From assembly GCA_947496145.1 (NCBI GenBank), contig CANMBS010000013.1:1-64000 (forward strand): a DNA stretch of 64,000 nt, in the 5' to 3' direction. The notes beneath the pieces were generated by a model. That model had not been told where the DNA came from and made no database searches. It saw only the letters and a list, made by a program, of their open reading frames with translations. The stretch comes from an uncultured Pseudovibrio sp. (GTDB lineage Bacteria > Pseudomonadota > Alphaproteobacteria > Rhizobiales > Stappiaceae). Positions 34,406 to 45,300 of the stretch are shown one piece after another; the first letter of the stretch is position 1; each line of letters opens with the position of its first letter. The position numbers and the translations under genes are program-made.

Positions 34406-35824
34406 ATGGCAAAGAAGGATTTCACTGCACTTTCGGTGGATTCAATCGACACCATCATCTCTACAGATGCGCCCGATGCTGAACAGGCTGATGCTGGTGC
34501 TGCCAATCTTCCTGCGCAAACTCCTGCTGGCTATTGGTTCCTTGGTGCAGATGACATTCAGTTTGTACCGCTGGGAAACAATCCCCTTGTGAAATCTGCC
34601 TGTAGTCTGCTTGCTCTTGCGGCCCGTTTGCGCAACCACGCGCAACACCGGGATGTGAATGCCTTGCGCTCCCATGTAATTTCCGAGATCCGGGCGTTTG
34701 AACATAACGGCATGGTTGGCGGCATTTCCTCTAAAACCATTCGTATTGCGCGCTACGTCATTTGTGCAACTCTCGACGATATCATCCTGAATACTCCATG
34801 GGGAAGCCGTAGTATCTGGGCCAGCCAAAGCCTTGTCAGCAACTTCCATAAAGACGTCTCCGGTGGTGACAGATTTTATGATCTGTTAAGGAAGACGCAG
34901 GCCAATCCAAGTCGTGACAAAGATTTGTTGGAATTGCTGTATCTTTGCATTTCTCTTGGGTTTGAAGGCCGGTTACGGATCATGCCGCAGGGAACCAACA
35001 CCCTGTCGCGTTTACGCTATGGGATTTCACGTCTCATCCGGTCGCTGCGCGGAGATCAGGACAGTGATCTTTCACCACACTGGCATGGATTGGAAGACAG
35101 CTACCGCCCTCTCAAGTGGTCTATGTCTGCGTGGGGTATTTTCTTCAGTGCAGGCCTTGTTGCTGTGCTGGTGTATTCCACACTGGCTTTCCTGCTTGGA
35201 GAGAAGAGTCAGCACATCGCTTTTCAGTACGAAAGTCTAATCAATACAAGCCCGATTGATCTGACGCATCAACCAGCTCCGCCACGTGCCGCTCTGCCAA
35301 ATTTACCGCAGAAGCAAGCGACCCCGAAATCACCTGAAGCACCGCATGTTGTTCGCAGCAGCCCCACCAGTGCTTATCAGCAGATAGCCGGTTTCCTGAG
35401 TACAGAAATCCAACAGGGCCTTGTTGTGGTGATGGATATGAACGGAAATGTGGTTGTTCGCCTGACCGGTTCTGGCATGTTCGCAACGGCTCGCGATACC
35501 TTGACTGCCCGCTTTATTCCGGTGGTGAACCGTGTGGCAGAGGCGATGAACACGCGAGCCGGCACCATTAACGTGGTTGGTTTTTCTGACAATATACCTA
35601 TTCGAAATGCGCAGTATCCTAATAACGTGGCCCTTTCTAAGGCGCGAGCGCAGACTGTTGCAGACCTGATGAAGGTTCGGCTGACCGATAAAGGTCGCAT
35701 CAGAGCTATTGGCAGAGGATCGGCTGATCCGATTGCTTCTAATGCAACAGCTGAGGGACGTGCAAAGAACAGGCGCATTGATATTACGCTTATACCGAGT
35801 TCTGGCCGGGGAGGTCAGCAGTGA
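34406..35824 (+). CDS. tssL: T6SS membrane protein TssL with OmpA-like peptidoglycan domain
   Basis: TssL (DotU) is an inner-membrane core component. The cytoplasmic DotU domain spans about residues 55-240 (NPLVKSACSLLALAARLRN, then EIRAFEHNGM, YVICATLDDIILNTPWG). One membrane helix follows (about 243-265). The periplasmic C-terminus is an OmpA-like domain (about 340-465) with VVGFSDNIPI, LSKARAQTVADLM and GRAKNRRIDI, which can bind peptidoglycan. This is the long, OmpA-bearing version of TssL (472 aa). It overlaps the GTG start of tssM by four bases. Confidence 0.95.
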   Translation: MAKKDFTALSVDSIDTIISTDAPDAEQADAGAANLPAQTPAGYWFLGADDIQFVPLGNNPLVKSACSLLALAARLRNHAQHRDVNALRSHVISEIRAFEHNGMVGGISSKTIRIARYVICATLDDIILNTPWGSRSIWASQSLVSNFHKDVSGGDRFYDLLRKTQANPSRDKDLLELLYLCISLGFEGRLRIMPQGTNTLSRLRYGISRLIRSLRGDQDSDLSPHWHGLEDSYRPLKWSMSAWGIFFSAGLVAVLVYSTLAFLLGEKSQHIAFQYESLINTSPIDLTHQPAPPRAALPNLPQKQATPKSPEAPHVVRSSPTSAYQQIAGFLSTEIQQGLVVVMDMNGNVVVRLTGSGMFATARDTLTARFIPVVNRVAEAMNTRAGTINVVGFSDNIPIRNAQYPNNVALSKARAQTVADLMKVRLTDKGRIRAIGRGSADPIASNATAEGRAKNRRIDITLIPSSGRGGQQ

Positions 35825-38800
35825 GCAAGATTAAACGCTTTTTCCCATTCTGGCTTGTCACGCTTCTGATCACTCTGCTCTTGTGCGCAGTTATCTGGAT
35901 TTATGGACCAAGCCTGAAAATCTCTGGTGCCACTCCGTTAGGTGCCGCCTCTGTCCGTACCCTCATCGTGGTGGGACTGCTTCTAATCTGGGCAGCTATC
36001 AACATTGTACGTCTCTCACGACGTGCGCGTGAGGCTGAGGCAAAGAACGAAGAGGAAGAAAGCGAAGAAGAGCCTGAAATTGACGCCGATGAGCTGGCAA
36101 AAAGTGAAGCTGCTCTTGTTAAAAGCAAAGTAGAAAAGAGCCTTGCTATTTTAAAGACCGCAAGTGTGGATGGGAAAGTCGGTCGCAAAATTATCTACCA
36201 ACTGCCCTGGTACCTGATGATCGGAGCAGCTGAGGCTGGCAAAACCACCGCACTTTTGAGATCTGGCCTGAAATTTCCGCTGTCTCATAAGCTTGGGCAG
36301 AAGGTCGACGCCGCTAAAGTGGAACCAACTGCTGAATGTGAGTACTGGTTCAGCAACAATGCCATTATCGTAGATGCAGCCGGGCGTTACGCCATGCAGG
36401 ATCAGGATGAAGTGATTGATGCATCGGGTTGGAACACCCTGCTTTCACTCATTAAGAGAAATCGCCGCCGCCAGCCACTCAATGGCATGATTATCGCGGT
36501 TAACCTTGCTAAACTGACGACCTTACGGTCAGATCAGCGTCTGGATATGGCGCGTACATTAAAGCAACGCTTCAAGGAAGCGGAAAAGAAACTTGGCCTG
36601 CGGTTTCCTATTTATGTCATGTTCACCAAACTGGACCTGATCGCGGGTTTTTCTGATTATTTTCAGGTTCTTGGGCGCGAAGAACGGCATCAGGTGTGGG
36701 GCATGACTTTTCCGCTGGATGATGGCAAGTCCCGCGAAAGCGCCGTTACACATTTTGAAGAGGAATATGAGCTGCTTATGGAGCAGCTCAATGCGCGTGT
36801 TTATGACTATCTAAACAAAGAGACCGACATTCAGCACCGCAGCATGATATTCAATTTTCCGCAACAAATGGCCTCGCTGCAAACAGTGCTTACTGACTTT
36901 GTGACGGAAATGTTCCGTCCTAATCGATATGAAGACAGAAGCCTCCTGCGAGGGGTTTATTTCACCTCTGCGACACAAGAGGGACAACCTGTTGATTTGC
37001 TGGCCGGCTCGATTGCGCAGGCCTATGGAATAGGCCGTCAGGCCTTGCCATCCGCCCCCTACGAAAAACACGGCTATTTTCTGAAGAGGCTATTTCTTGA
37101 CCTGATTTTTTGTGAAGGCAACCTTGCTGGTGAAAGCCAGATGGTAAAACGCAAACAGAAGATCAAGAAACGGCTTGCTCTGGTTGCTGCTGTTGTCCTC
37201 ATCGGCTTCCTGAGCACAGTCTGGCTCATCAGTTATGAGCTAAACGAGGAAAACATTATCAATCGTGCTCAGGCAGACTTAAAAGAGTATCCGAAGTTCG
37301 CCGACCGAATTGATGCAGTACGTGTAAATGATGCCAACTATCTCTCCGTTCTGCCTTTGCTCAATTATCTGCGTGATTTGCCCGGCGGCTACGCTGACCT
37401 GCAAAAATCACCACCACAAAATGAGCGCTGGGGTTTAAACCAGATTCCGAACGTTTCTGAAGATGCTGATGCGCTCTATCATAATGGTCTGGAGCGTTAT
37501 TTACGACCACGTATGATGTTACGCCTTGAGCAGCAGATGGTTGCCAATATCAGGAACCCTGAGTTTCTGTTTGAAGCTCTGCGTATCTATCTTGAACTGG
37601 CAGACAAAGGACCAATAGAACCTGAAACAATTCAGCGCTGGGAAGAAACAGACTGGGCTACGCTTTACAACGATCCACGGCAAGTCACCGAGCGCGAACA
37701 ACTCGCAAATCATCTTGCAGCATTGCTTGAACAACCGTTCAAGGTGCGCATTGATGTGAACACGCAGCTTGTCAGTCAGGTCCGCGAGATCTTAAATGCC
37801 ACACCGATTGCAGAACTTGCTTACTCCTTCATTAAGGCCGGACAAGCTGCACAAGCACTTCCTGAGTGGCGTCCAGATGAGGCCGGAGGTTCAGCGGTTA
37901 CACGGGTCTTCAGCCGATATTCAGGCAAACCGATGACTGAAGGTATCGCCGGGCTTTACACTTATGAAGGGTTTCACGGTGTCTTCCTGCCTCAGCTGGT
38001 CGATAGCATTCAAAGCTTTGTCCGAGAAAGCTGGGTCCTTGGGCCAAACGGGCAACTTGATAACAAAGAAGAGACTGTAACCCGCATTGAACGCGGTGTT
38101 CTGGGGCTTTATCTGGATGATTATGCCCGTATGTGGGACGCTATGCTTGCGGACTTTCACATCGTTAAGTTTACCAGTCTGGCTCAGGCAACAGATGTAA
38201 TCAACACGGCTTCCGGTCCCAACTCTCCAATTCGAAATATACTCGTCTCAGTTGCAGAGCAAACCCAGCTAGCCAGAAAAGAAGCCCCGGAGGGGGCCAC
38301 CGGCATTGCACAAAACATAGCTGGCGGGGCAGCCCGAATTGCACAGGAAGAAGCACGCGCAACAACAAACCTTCGCCAACAACAACTGGTTGAAGTTTTA
38401 GGTGAAGCTGTGCCTACCAACGAAGGGGGGCCGAGACCTGTCCCTCCTGGTACGTCAGTACAGACACGATTTGAAGCGCTCGACAACTTTACTCTTGGTT
38501 CAGGCAGCGGCACCACACCGCTTGATGCACTTTTGATGCAAGTTACAGACCTTTACCGCGAGCTGAACCGGATCTTACTTGCCAACAACAGCCAGCAAAA
38601 TGCACTAAGTTCCATTCTTGGAGGTGGCAGTGATGCGGTCAAAACGCTTAAGGATGAAGCACCAAACGTCCCGATGCCGTTGCAAGACTGGATCTTGCAA
38701 ATGTTACAGTTATCATCGCAGGTGACTGTGAATGACGCTCAAAAAGCTATTAATGCGGCATGGAACACTGAAGTCCTGCAACTTTGTGGCACTGCATTGC

Positions 38801-39450
38801 CAAATCGTTATCCAGTTGCAGATGGTCAAAAAGCCTCTGTAATGCTGGATGACTTTTCTATGTTGTTTAAGCCCGGTGGCAAGATTGAGAGATTCTTTAA
38901 TACCAACATCAAGTCATTTGTCGATACTTCCAGCACTCCATGGAAATGGCGTGAGGGGGAGAATGCAAATATTGGCGTAGCTCAAAACAGCCTCCAAATT
39001 TTCGAAAAGGCTAACAATATTCGCAACGCATATTTTGCAAATGGGGGGGATAAACCATCTGTGTCCTTCACGATGACACCTGTGGATTTAGACACTTCGT
39101 CAACCCGGGTTGCGTTAGCCGTGGATGGTGACACTGTGAGCTATGCACATGGCCCTTCACGTCCTGTTGAATTGAATTGGCCGGGACAAGGAGTGCCATC
39201 TGCAAGTATTGCGTTTTTCCCTGAAGTTCCTGGAGAAGCTAACTCCATCAACCTCAGCGGCCCATGGGCTTTGTTCCGTCTGCTGGAAAAAGCACGTGTG
39301 ACAAAAACCGATGTGCCGGACCAGTATAAGGTGACGTTTACAATGGGTAATCGTTTTGCGACGTTCAATCTGATGGCAACCAGCGTGAACAACCCGTTTG
39401 CAGGGCAGTTGCTTCAGAATTTCAGTTGTCCAAAGGAGTTAAGCACTTAG
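35821..39450 (+). CDS. tssM: T6SS inner-membrane protein TssM (IcmF)
   Basis: TssM spans the inner membrane and periplasm and joins TssL to TssJ. Two membrane helices lie at about residues 8-30 and 42-62, a cytoplasmic ATPase-like domain follows with Walker A GAAEAGKTT (135-143), and a third helix lies near 447-468. The long periplasmic part has the IcmF block with YAGKPMTEGIAGLYTYEGF-like sequence (YSGKPMTEGIAGLYTYEG) and the C-terminal segment ending in WPGQG and SGPWALFRLL. Length is 1209 aa. The start is GTG with GGAGG seven bases upstream. Confidence 0.95.
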   Translation: MSKIKRFFPFWLVTLLITLLLCAVIWIYGPSLKISGATPLGAASVRTLIVVGLLLIWAAINIVRLSRRAREAEAKNEEEESEEEPEIDADELAKSEAALVKSKVEKSLAILKTASVDGKVGRKIIYQLPWYLMIGAAEAGKTTALLRSGLKFPLSHKLGQKVDAAKVEPTAECEYWFSNNAIIVDAAGRYAMQDQDEVIDASGWNTLLSLIKRNRRRQPLNGMIIAVNLAKLTTLRSDQRLDMARTLKQRFKEAEKKLGLRFPIYVMFTKLDLIAGFSDYFQVLGREERHQVWGMTFPLDDGKSRESAVTHFEEEYELLMEQLNARVYDYLNKETDIQHRSMIFNFPQQMASLQTVLTDFVTEMFRPNRYEDRSLLRGVYFTSATQEGQPVDLLAGSIAQAYGIGRQALPSAPYEKHGYFLKRLFLDLIFCEGNLAGESQMVKRKQKIKKRLALVAAVVLIGFLSTVWLISYELNEENIINRAQADLKEYPKFADRIDAVRVNDANYLSVLPLLNYLRDLPGGYADLQKSPPQNERWGLNQIPNVSEDADALYHNGLERYLRPRMMLRLEQQMVANIRNPEFLFEALRIYLELADKGPIEPETIQRWEETDWATLYNDPRQVTEREQLANHLAALLEQPFKVRIDVNTQLVSQVREILNATPIAELAYSFIKAGQAAQALPEWRPDEAGGSAVTRVFSRYSGKPMTEGIAGLYTYEGFHGVFLPQLVDSIQSFVRESWVLGPNGQLDNKEETVTRIERGVLGLYLDDYARMWDAMLADFHIVKFTSLAQATDVINTASGPNSPIRNILVSVAEQTQLARKEAPEGATGIAQNIAGGAARIAQEEARATTNLRQQQLVEVLGEAVPTNEGGPRPVPPGTSVQTRFEALDNFTLGSGSGTTPLDALLMQVTDLYRELNRILLANNSQQNALSSILGGGSDAVKTLKDEAPNVPMPLQDWILQMLQLSSQVTVNDAQKAINAAWNTEVLQLCGTALPNRYPVADGQKASVMLDDFSMLFKPGGKIERFFNTNIKSFVDTSSTPWKWREGENANIGVAQNSLQIFEKANNIRNAYFANGGDKPSVSFTMTPVDLDTSSTRVALAVDGDTVSYAHGPSRPVELNWPGQGVPSASIAFFPEVPGEANSINLSGPWALFRLLEKARVTKTDVPDQYKVTFTMGNRFATFNLMATSVNNPFAGQLLQNFSCPKELST

Positions 39451-39459
39451 TGTAGACCC

Positions 39460-39533
39460 TGCGCCTTAAGCAGTTTTCTCCTTTGTTTTCGGCTCCTGCA
39501 GAATTCAGGAGAGTTTCGCTTTTATAAGGCGCA
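39460..39533 (+). other. Nested inverted repeats between tssM and the family A gene
   Basis: An outer 9-bp repeat, TGCGCCTTA (39460-39468) with TAAGGCGCA (39525-39533), encloses a compact hairpin CTCCTG (39493-39498) / CAGGAG (39506-39511). The whole element occupies over half of the 134-bp gap before the next gene, whose ribosome-binding GGAG lies outside it. It is not a classic terminator because no T-run follows the outer stem. A structured leader or processing site is likely. Confidence 0.5.
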
Positions 39534-39584
39534 CACTGCATCGCTTTACGGTTCTTACAAGAATAAAACTAAGTGGAGCCTATA

Positions 39585-42323
39585 ATGTCTGACCCTCAAC
39601 TCACACCCGATCAAATAGAATGGGTGAAATCCATCTATAAAACGATGGGCCTGACCTATAAGGAAGAAGAGGAAGCTGAGCGTGAGACCCGTGCTGCCCT
39701 GAAGGAAAAAGAAGCCAAAGAGATTGCACAGGCCACTGCTAAGAGCAAGGCAGAAGACGACAAGAAAATCGGCGCTGCGGTTATTGAAGCGACTGCCGCA
39801 CGGATCACTGAAGAAAGCAGCGAGAAACTTAAAGACGTCAGCTTACAACTCACAGAGTTGAAGGCCGACGTGAAAGATCACTTTACGCATGAAAATGAAG
39901 ATACGGATTCAGACGCTTTAAGCGCCCTCACCTCACAGACCAAGCAGTTGCTTGATCGCATCACCACCGTATACGCCAATAAAGGGGACTTTGCGAATTT
40001 TCCAAATGAGGCGATCGCTTTTGATAAGAGCCATGAAAGTGCGAAGGCATTAATCCAAACAGCTGCCCTGGAAATAAAGACCAAAGACACTGACGGGGCG
40101 CAGAACAGCCTGCTTGATGCAGAGTCTGCAATCACTGACATGCAGAATTTATGGCAGGGTGTGAAGGCTGCGGCCCAGACACAGCCACCTGAACCACCTG
40201 TCCCAGCTGAGCTGAAGCCTATGGTGGCGGAAGTAACAGCTGGTATCAAGGCGATGACGAATATCGGCTTTTCCGGTCCGGCACAACGTCTTGGCAAATC
40301 CCTTAAGGATGCGCGGGCCGCTAACCTTCCCAAGACTGATCTCGCCTGGGAAAATCTGCTTTATGAAAGCGAAATGGCTGTTAAAGCGGCTGATGAATTT
40401 GAACACATAAAAGCCCATATTCTGAAACTTTGCCAGAGCCTGCGCAACTCCGGGCTCAATGATGTTGCTGGTGACATTGAAAACACGCTCGACAATTATA
40501 TGTCTGATGCGTCACGTGCCATCCGGACTATACGCAGCTTGCTGACTTCACTTAAAGCATCTGCTGTTCATAAGAATAAGCTGCGCAAAGAAGCGCGCTG
40601 GGACGCTGCAAATCTTGGGCAGCGTACAGAAGACTATCGCAACGCTCTCAAAAAGCTCGTTCTTTATGACAAGGACGGCAATATGGTCACCAAGCCGGAT
40701 GAGCGGCGTGCAGTGAAGCGTGCCGGTGACGTGCCCGGTCTTGATCAGGACATCATGATCCAGATTCCACGGAGACCACATGATGCAAAAAGCATTCCGC
40801 GCGGGGCGCTGAACAACCTCTTGAAGTCCTTTGACTTTCTTGATCAACTGAAAGCTTCCGGGGTGACTGGTGTTGAAGACCTTGCTGTTGCAGAGTTTCT
40901 TAAAGCAGAAGCTATCTTATCTGGCATTCAGAAAGATCCGGGTGGCTATAAAAAACTGACCAAGCATCTGGATAAGTTGCGCACTCACATCGACAAACTC
41001 GCAAAGGGTAAAGAAGCTGCCTATTACATTGAAGATCGGCTGCGCCTAAAAGACGATATCGATGAACTTGAAGAAGACGCCTATGAGATGAATATCGAAA
41101 AGGCGATGGCAGCAGGGGTTGAGTTGGAGGCCAATCGGCTGCACCCGCTGGAAGAAAATGTGCGCAAGGCCATTAAGAACCGTGAATTGTTTGATAGCAA
41201 AGTAAAGCGCATTGAAGACCAGTTCACTAAGATTCCCAAGTTGCTTGCGCAAATGGGCAAGGCAGATCCGAGCCTTGCTTCAACAGTGGGATCCCTGTTT
41301 GCTCCAGATGAAATCAAACAATATCATGGTGAGTTAGACGTCTATTTCGATCAGGCGAAAGACCTTGCCTACAACGCCACCACAAATGATGAGCTGGCTC
41401 ATGCGCTTGATCTGGCAAACAGACAGATTTTCCGCGTGGATCGGTTTGTACTGGAACTGGAGGGGCAGCTAAGCCATTTACATAAGCTGGCAGAAATGGC
41501 AGCCAAGGGCCAGAAAATCGCGGCAACAGATCGGTTCAGTGCTGAAGAAATGAAACACTTCAAAAATCTGGAATCTGATTACAAAAAAGGTGTTGCACGC
41601 AAAGAAGAGCAGAAAGAAGCTAAGGAGGCGTTCCTGATGAAATCTGGTCCGCTCAAGGACGAGCTGGACATGATGACCTCCAAAGACATCTCCATTAATC
41701 GCCTTCTTGCTTACTACAAAGGTATTGAACGTGTGGATCCGTCCAAGTTTGACACCTCCCGGTTGCTGGAACTGCGAGCGGAGATTGCAGAGCTGGAAGA
41801 GCAATCAGATGCGGCACACTCACACAAAGACAATATCGCCAAGCTAAAGGAACTGGAAAGCGCACTGGATGCGATGCGCGGTGAAATAACTGGATTTAGA
41901 GAGGACATTGCAAAGGATGTTTCCAAGTTCTCTGAAAACTGTATTTCCCGGCTTGAAAAAGCGAAGAAATATATCGACAGCACCTTTGTCAATGCTGTGA
42001 AAGACAAGCAGGACAAAGGGGAAGAAGCGGTTGATCTGGCATCCTTGCGAAAGTTTGCCAGCAGTGTATCTCAGCCATTGGCTCTTAACGACCTGCCTAA
42101 ATATGTTGAAGTGATTGCTGATCGGACAAAGGATCTTAAGGAACGGAAAAAAGCGCGAGAAAATGCTCTGCGTCAGGTCCGGCCCCTGATCGCGCAGTTG
42201 GATAGCAGCAAAGCGATCCAGCTTTACATGCATCATCCTTTCAGTGATTTACCTAATGACCTTAACATATTGAGACCGGAACTGGTGCAGCTGGAGGTTA
42301 AACTCCTCGCGCTGGGTAACTAA
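39585..42323 (+). CDS. Large helical protein of unknown function, family A copy 2 (T6SS cluster)
   Basis: The 912-aa product is a full-length homologue of the protein at 3143-5872 and of no family I can name. It is highly charged and helical, with no signal peptide or membrane helix. Its N-terminus LTPDQIEWVKSIYKTMG is followed by long Lys/Glu/Ala coiled-coil stretches, RPHD near residue 405, YHGEL, GPLKDEL, KGIERVD, EITGFREDIAK and the conserved end HPFSDLPNDLNILRPELVQLE. ATG 39585 has GGAG upstream; an in-frame GTG lies 12 bases earlier. It follows tssM in the same direction and precedes the tandem family B genes, so it probably works with the secretion system as cargo, scaffold or adaptor. 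Confidence 0.8.
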   Translation: MSDPQLTPDQIEWVKSIYKTMGLTYKEEEEAERETRAALKEKEAKEIAQATAKSKAEDDKKIGAAVIEATAARITEESSEKLKDVSLQLTELKADVKDHFTHENEDTDSDALSALTSQTKQLLDRITTVYANKGDFANFPNEAIAFDKSHESAKALIQTAALEIKTKDTDGAQNSLLDAESAITDMQNLWQGVKAAAQTQPPEPPVPAELKPMVAEVTAGIKAMTNIGFSGPAQRLGKSLKDARAANLPKTDLAWENLLYESEMAVKAADEFEHIKAHILKLCQSLRNSGLNDVAGDIENTLDNYMSDASRAIRTIRSLLTSLKASAVHKNKLRKEARWDAANLGQRTEDYRNALKKLVLYDKDGNMVTKPDERRAVKRAGDVPGLDQDIMIQIPRRPHDAKSIPRGALNNLLKSFDFLDQLKASGVTGVEDLAVAEFLKAEAILSGIQKDPGGYKKLTKHLDKLRTHIDKLAKGKEAAYYIEDRLRLKDDIDELEEDAYEMNIEKAMAAGVELEANRLHPLEENVRKAIKNRELFDSKVKRIEDQFTKIPKLLAQMGKADPSLASTVGSLFAPDEIKQYHGELDVYFDQAKDLAYNATTNDELAHALDLANRQIFRVDRFVLELEGQLSHLHKLAEMAAKGQKIAATDRFSAEEMKHFKNLESDYKKGVARKEEQKEAKEAFLMKSGPLKDELDMMTSKDISINRLLAYYKGIERVDPSKFDTSRLLELRAEIAELEEQSDAAHSHKDNIAKLKELESALDAMRGEITGFREDIAKDVSKFSENCISRLEKAKKYIDSTFVNAVKDKQDKGEEAVDLASLRKFASSVSQPLALNDLPKYVEVIADRTKDLKERKKARENALRQVRPLIAQLDSSKAIQLYMHHPFSDLPNDLNILRPELVQLEVKLLALGN

Positions 42324-42364
42324 CAGGAAGAAGGATCGAAAAAGATCCCGTTACGGAGTTCAAA

Positions 42365-45300
42365 ATGACTTTAACTCCTTCGCAAATTGACTGGCTCTCC
42401 CTCGCTCAGGGTGGGGTGGAGCAGTTTGTCTCTGACAGCGAGAATGAAGAAAAAAAGTCTGCTGAGCTGACCAATATCCTCGCAAAACTGGATGCGGATA
42501 AGGATATCATTAAACAGGCGCAGGGCTTCCAGATTGATATTGCCCGACATCCAAAAGCCTTCAAGTTACCGCATCAGAAAAGCAAGATGGCGTGGATGAC
42601 CGGTGATATGCAAAGCGAAGTTGACTCTTACGCTGATGTGAAGCCCGACACGCCTCTTATCCCGGCAGAAAACGTTGACGCTTTGAACGCAGCTTTTGGT
42701 AAAATCCTTGATCGTCAGGCTGAGATGATTGCTGCAACCAAGAAAGATGGCAAGACACGCCTTTTCAGTGATGAGGACATCACCCGTGAACTTTGGACTC
42801 CCCTGGTACGTCAGGGTATCATCCCGGCCAATATCGTCCCGGACAAATACAGCAAGTTTGTGCAGATGTTCAAAGGTGCCTCAGAGATCTATGAGGACAA
42901 GCTTGCCCAGCACAGTGAGACAGCTTCCAAATATGAAAACACACTGGAAGCGATCGGCTTTGCCAGAGATGTTGTTTCCCTTGCAGGCAGTCTGGGCAGC
43001 AGTGCGCTTACAATCGCTCATTTTGATGATCAGGCGCAATCTAATGCAGATAAAAGAGAGATTGCTGCCAAACGTGAAATTCTCAAAGGCAAACAAAACC
43101 AGATAACAACTGATCTTGGCGAGAAGCTGGGCATGGATACTTCAGCTTCTGACGCAGAAATCTTAGAGCGCGCGCAGGCTGCAGGGGGATTTGAAGCAAA
43201 GATCAAAAGCTATCAGAACATTGAGGATGCTCAGATTAAGCTGGTTGATAAGCTTATGGGACAGAATAAGCTTTTTGAGGAAGAAAAAGCTCTTCTAACC
43301 ATGTCAACTTCCTTGCTGGATGGTGGTCTGGCTATGGCAGAAAAGGGTATTCGTTATGCAGATAGCGAAAAAAACGCACGCAATACTTTTGCTTTCGCTC
43401 AGGATGTTGCCGATACGGTCTTAGAACAGGTTAAAAGCGTTTTAGAAGCGACCAGCAAGACCTATGAGCACGAAAAACATCAGACTACAGATCAGATACA
43501 GTTTGAAGGATCTGCAGACAAGGAGACGCTGCAAAATCTCTCGTTTGCTGCGGGAGCTATGAGTGCTGCTATTGAGGCCAACCAGTTTGCCCGGCAGGTT
43601 GCACTGGCAACGAAAGCGAAGACTCAGAAGGAAAAAGAGAATGCTGTTCTTCAACTCGCAGGCTCTCTTGCAGACTGCATTGCAGAAACGCTTTTCATGG
43701 CTGGCGATGTACAAGGCTATGTAGACACGGGAAAACAAGATTCTAAACTTACACGCGCAGATGAAAGCAAACGATATGCCTATGGAAGTAAGGGGCCAGG
43801 GCCTGGCAATGAAGATGACCAAACTGAGTTGGTCGGAGTTTCTATCAAGGCATTCTTCGTAGTTAGCGTTAACTTGGGTACTGCTGTCAGGGCGCTTTAT
43901 GACCGAGACTACAAGACCCTTACTCAATCTTTGTTACTAGGTTTTATACAGGCCGCCTCTTCTGCTACGACAGGCCCACTTGCCGAGATGGCAAAGCCAG
44001 ATATTCCTCTTAATACGGATGAGGAAAAAGAGGAGCTTAGCCAACTCAGCGCACGGGAGTTGCTGGACCAGAAACTTGAGCGTTCCGGGTGCCATTTTAC
44101 ACGCACTGAACGGGAAACATTCCTCGACGGGTTTCAGGACCCGACTTATCTGCATGAGATTACAAACAATGTTCGCGAGATGCAGGACGCTTTTCGAGAA
44201 CGAAACGAAGCCAGCAAAATGTCTGCTGAATTGGAAAAGCGGACAACAGCAGCCATTCAGAAAATGGAGGCGCAAAAATCCTGGGATGCACTGGCCGACT
44301 TTAAAAAGAAGCAGTCCAGAAAAAAAGACCGCGAAGAGTTCATGAAGAAGCTCGAAGCGGATGTTGAGGCAGAAACTAAAGCCCTAAAGAACCTGATTGA
44401 AGAGGCTTCTCCGCCCCCAAACCCCAAGGATGCTGATGAACTCAGGAAATCTATGGAAGCAGTTGAGCGGCTAATTGCTGACATCAAAGCCTCAGAAATG
44501 AAGTACAAGCTCATTGAAAAAATCGCCAAGGGCGGTGTTCAGGTTCTGGTGCGCGTTGTGCCTGCAACGGGAATGGTGGAGGCTTGTCGAAAACTGGCGT
44601 TTGACGCGGTCGCTCTTGGGAAAAAGGCTGCTGAGGTAGAGAAATGGCGTAAAAATGTGAAAATGGCACAAGCCGCCAACTCTGACTATTATCACGCTGT
44701 AAAAGAGCGGCATACCCAAGCCGCTGTTCAAGTCAGTCAAAAGACAATCAATACGTTTCTTTCTATTATCGGAGTGGCTTCAGAAGCAGCTCGTCTGGGT
44801 GATGCAACACAAGCAGCCACTGGCCTTTCTGTAGCAAAGAACATGGGGCAAGCGCTTTCGGACTTTGGCTACAAGACTTATGGGCGTGCGAAAATTGTTT
44901 TTGGCTGGCGCAAGTATCTTGATGCCCGCAAAAACCCTGAAAATCGCAAGAAAGCCCGTGAAGCAATTGCATGGAACTCGACGCTGGCAAAATGTGTGTT
45001 GGCCTACGGTATTGTTGAAGAGCGTGATCCAATTGCTCAGCAGGTTGGCAGAAATTGCGGTTTAACACCGGAAATTCTGATTTCTCACAGCAATGTCTGT
45101 GCGGCTGTGGTGCGCTATTTCGAAACGCTTTACAGCGAGGACCCAGTAGTGCTGCGTCGTGTGCCTAAAGTTGCCAACTGGCACCCGGGGACTCCCGATC
45201 TGACACTTAAGAGCTGGTTCAGCTTCAAGCGTGCAGCCTCCCAAAAAGCCTATCCGCTTATGTCCAAGGAAGATTGCAAAACACCGGCCATTGAACAGGC

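Noticed and set aside
42333-42348. Hairpin GGATC/GATCC between family A copy 2 and family B copy 1 as a terminator
   Set aside because: The stem is only five base pairs and no T-run follows; the 41-bp spacing fits continued transcription.
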